Part shown: piece by piece, positions 63,621-64,000 of the stretch
Numbering within the stretch: position 1 is the first letter of the stretch
Layout: each line of letters begins with the position of its first letter
The notes under the pieces: generated by a model
The model's input: only the letters and a program-made list of their open reading frames with translations
Database searches by the model: none
What the model was told of the DNA's origin: nothing
Assembly (NCBI GenBank): GCA_019636655.1
Contig: JAHBXB010000001.1
Coordinates: 1,219,483 to 1,283,482, forward strand
Length of the DNA: 64,000 nt
Origin: Phycisphaeraceae bacterium
GTDB taxonomy: Bacteria > Planctomycetota > Phycisphaerae > Phycisphaerales > UBA1924
Direction: 5' to 3'
Position numbers and translations under genes: made by a program

Positions 63621-64000
63621 CGGTGCACACCTCGCCGCGGGCGCCGCCCTCCCGGGCGAGCGCGCCGCACCGCCAATCCGCACCCCTCAACCGGGACCCG
63701 GCAAGCCAGACCATTCGTTGTGCAACCTGCCATCACGAGCCGTGGAGAACCCACTGGCGCCACCGTGCGCTACTACTCTCTACGTTCCCCGCACCTCAAT
63801 TGTTCGCTGCTGCAGCCCTGTACCGAGCGGGCCCTTGCCCAGATCACACGTTATTGTGGGTTCTATTGAACAACACACCCCCACTCAGGCTCCTGCAGCC
63901 CCCTCCCACCTTCCGATCTATCTTCCCTACCCCACAGATCCGTGCCGCAACCTCCACGACAAGCACAGCCAAACCACCCCCCCCCCCCCCCCCCCCCCCC
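63621..64000. other. non-coding end of the window with a run of 24 C
   Basis: No convincing gene. 63977-64000 is an unbroken C run reaching the window edge; upstream sequence is AC-rich. Should contain the promoter of the hydrolase gene, but none is clear. Confidence 0.6.

Overview
This is a high-GC (roughly two-thirds G+C) bacterial chromosomal window that reads as a planctomycete, most likely class Phycisphaerae. The lineage inference rests on three things. A secreted sugar-dehydrogenase-like protein ends in paired Asp/Asn-rich, dockerin-like calcium loops and a terminal Gly-Cys. A small secreted protein ends in a PEP-CTERM-like tail (Pro-Thr-Pro, hydrophobic helix, Arg cluster). There are also many secreted or membrane proteins of types common in planctomycetes (DUF1573, VWA/BatA-like, MoxR, Sdh with a single large cytochrome b). 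There is no phage, transposase, integrase, CRISPR array or rRNA, so this is a core-like region of short operons.

Layout. 0.1-6 kb: secreted CX4CH protein, tRNA-Leu(GAG), a GT4 glycosyltransferase and an orphan ABC-2 permease. 6-16 kb: a six-gene same-strand unit of three SPFH/band-7 proteins (HflK/HflC-like), an ABC ATPase, a giant permease and a membrane-anchored TPR-like protein. 16-24.6 kb: purC, a catalytically dead GH10-like protein, a ComEA-type HhH protein, mfd, a YhaM-like HD nuclease and rlmE. 24.6-33 kb: VWA/BatA protein, Tat-exported alkaline phosphatase, lipoprotein, stand-alone CBM48-like protein, MoxR, tRNA-Cys with an enlarged variable arm, and an internally duplicated secreted protein. 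33-40.5 kb: lone nuoH, FkbM methyltransferase, Wzt/Wzm polysaccharide exporter and a DUF2339 membrane protein with a clear promoter/operator. 40.5-45.5 kb: LolC/E-like permease, LolD, alpha/beta hydrolase and GH3-type acyl-adenylating enzyme in one operon. 45.6-51 kb: dus, a DUF1573-rhodanese-MauE/DoxX trio, lone rpsR with a structured leader, a free-methionine-(R)-sulfoxide reductase and a DMT-family transporter. 51-57.5 kb: GSDH-like protein and a succinate dehydrogenase operon (sdhC-sdhA-VOC-sdhB-TPR). 57.7-64 kb: PEP-CTERM-like protein, and a two-gene unit of a lipase-fold hydrolase and a 1177-residue multi-pass membrane protein. The window closes with a run of 24 C.

The best candidates for undescribed biology are the SPFH-trio/ABC exporter unit, the hydrolase plus giant membrane protein pair, the GH3/hydrolase/Lol operon, the dead GH10 protein, and the rpsR leader, whose outer stem covers its own Shine-Dalgarno. 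All functional statements come from reading translated sequence and remembered family signatures; no database search was run.
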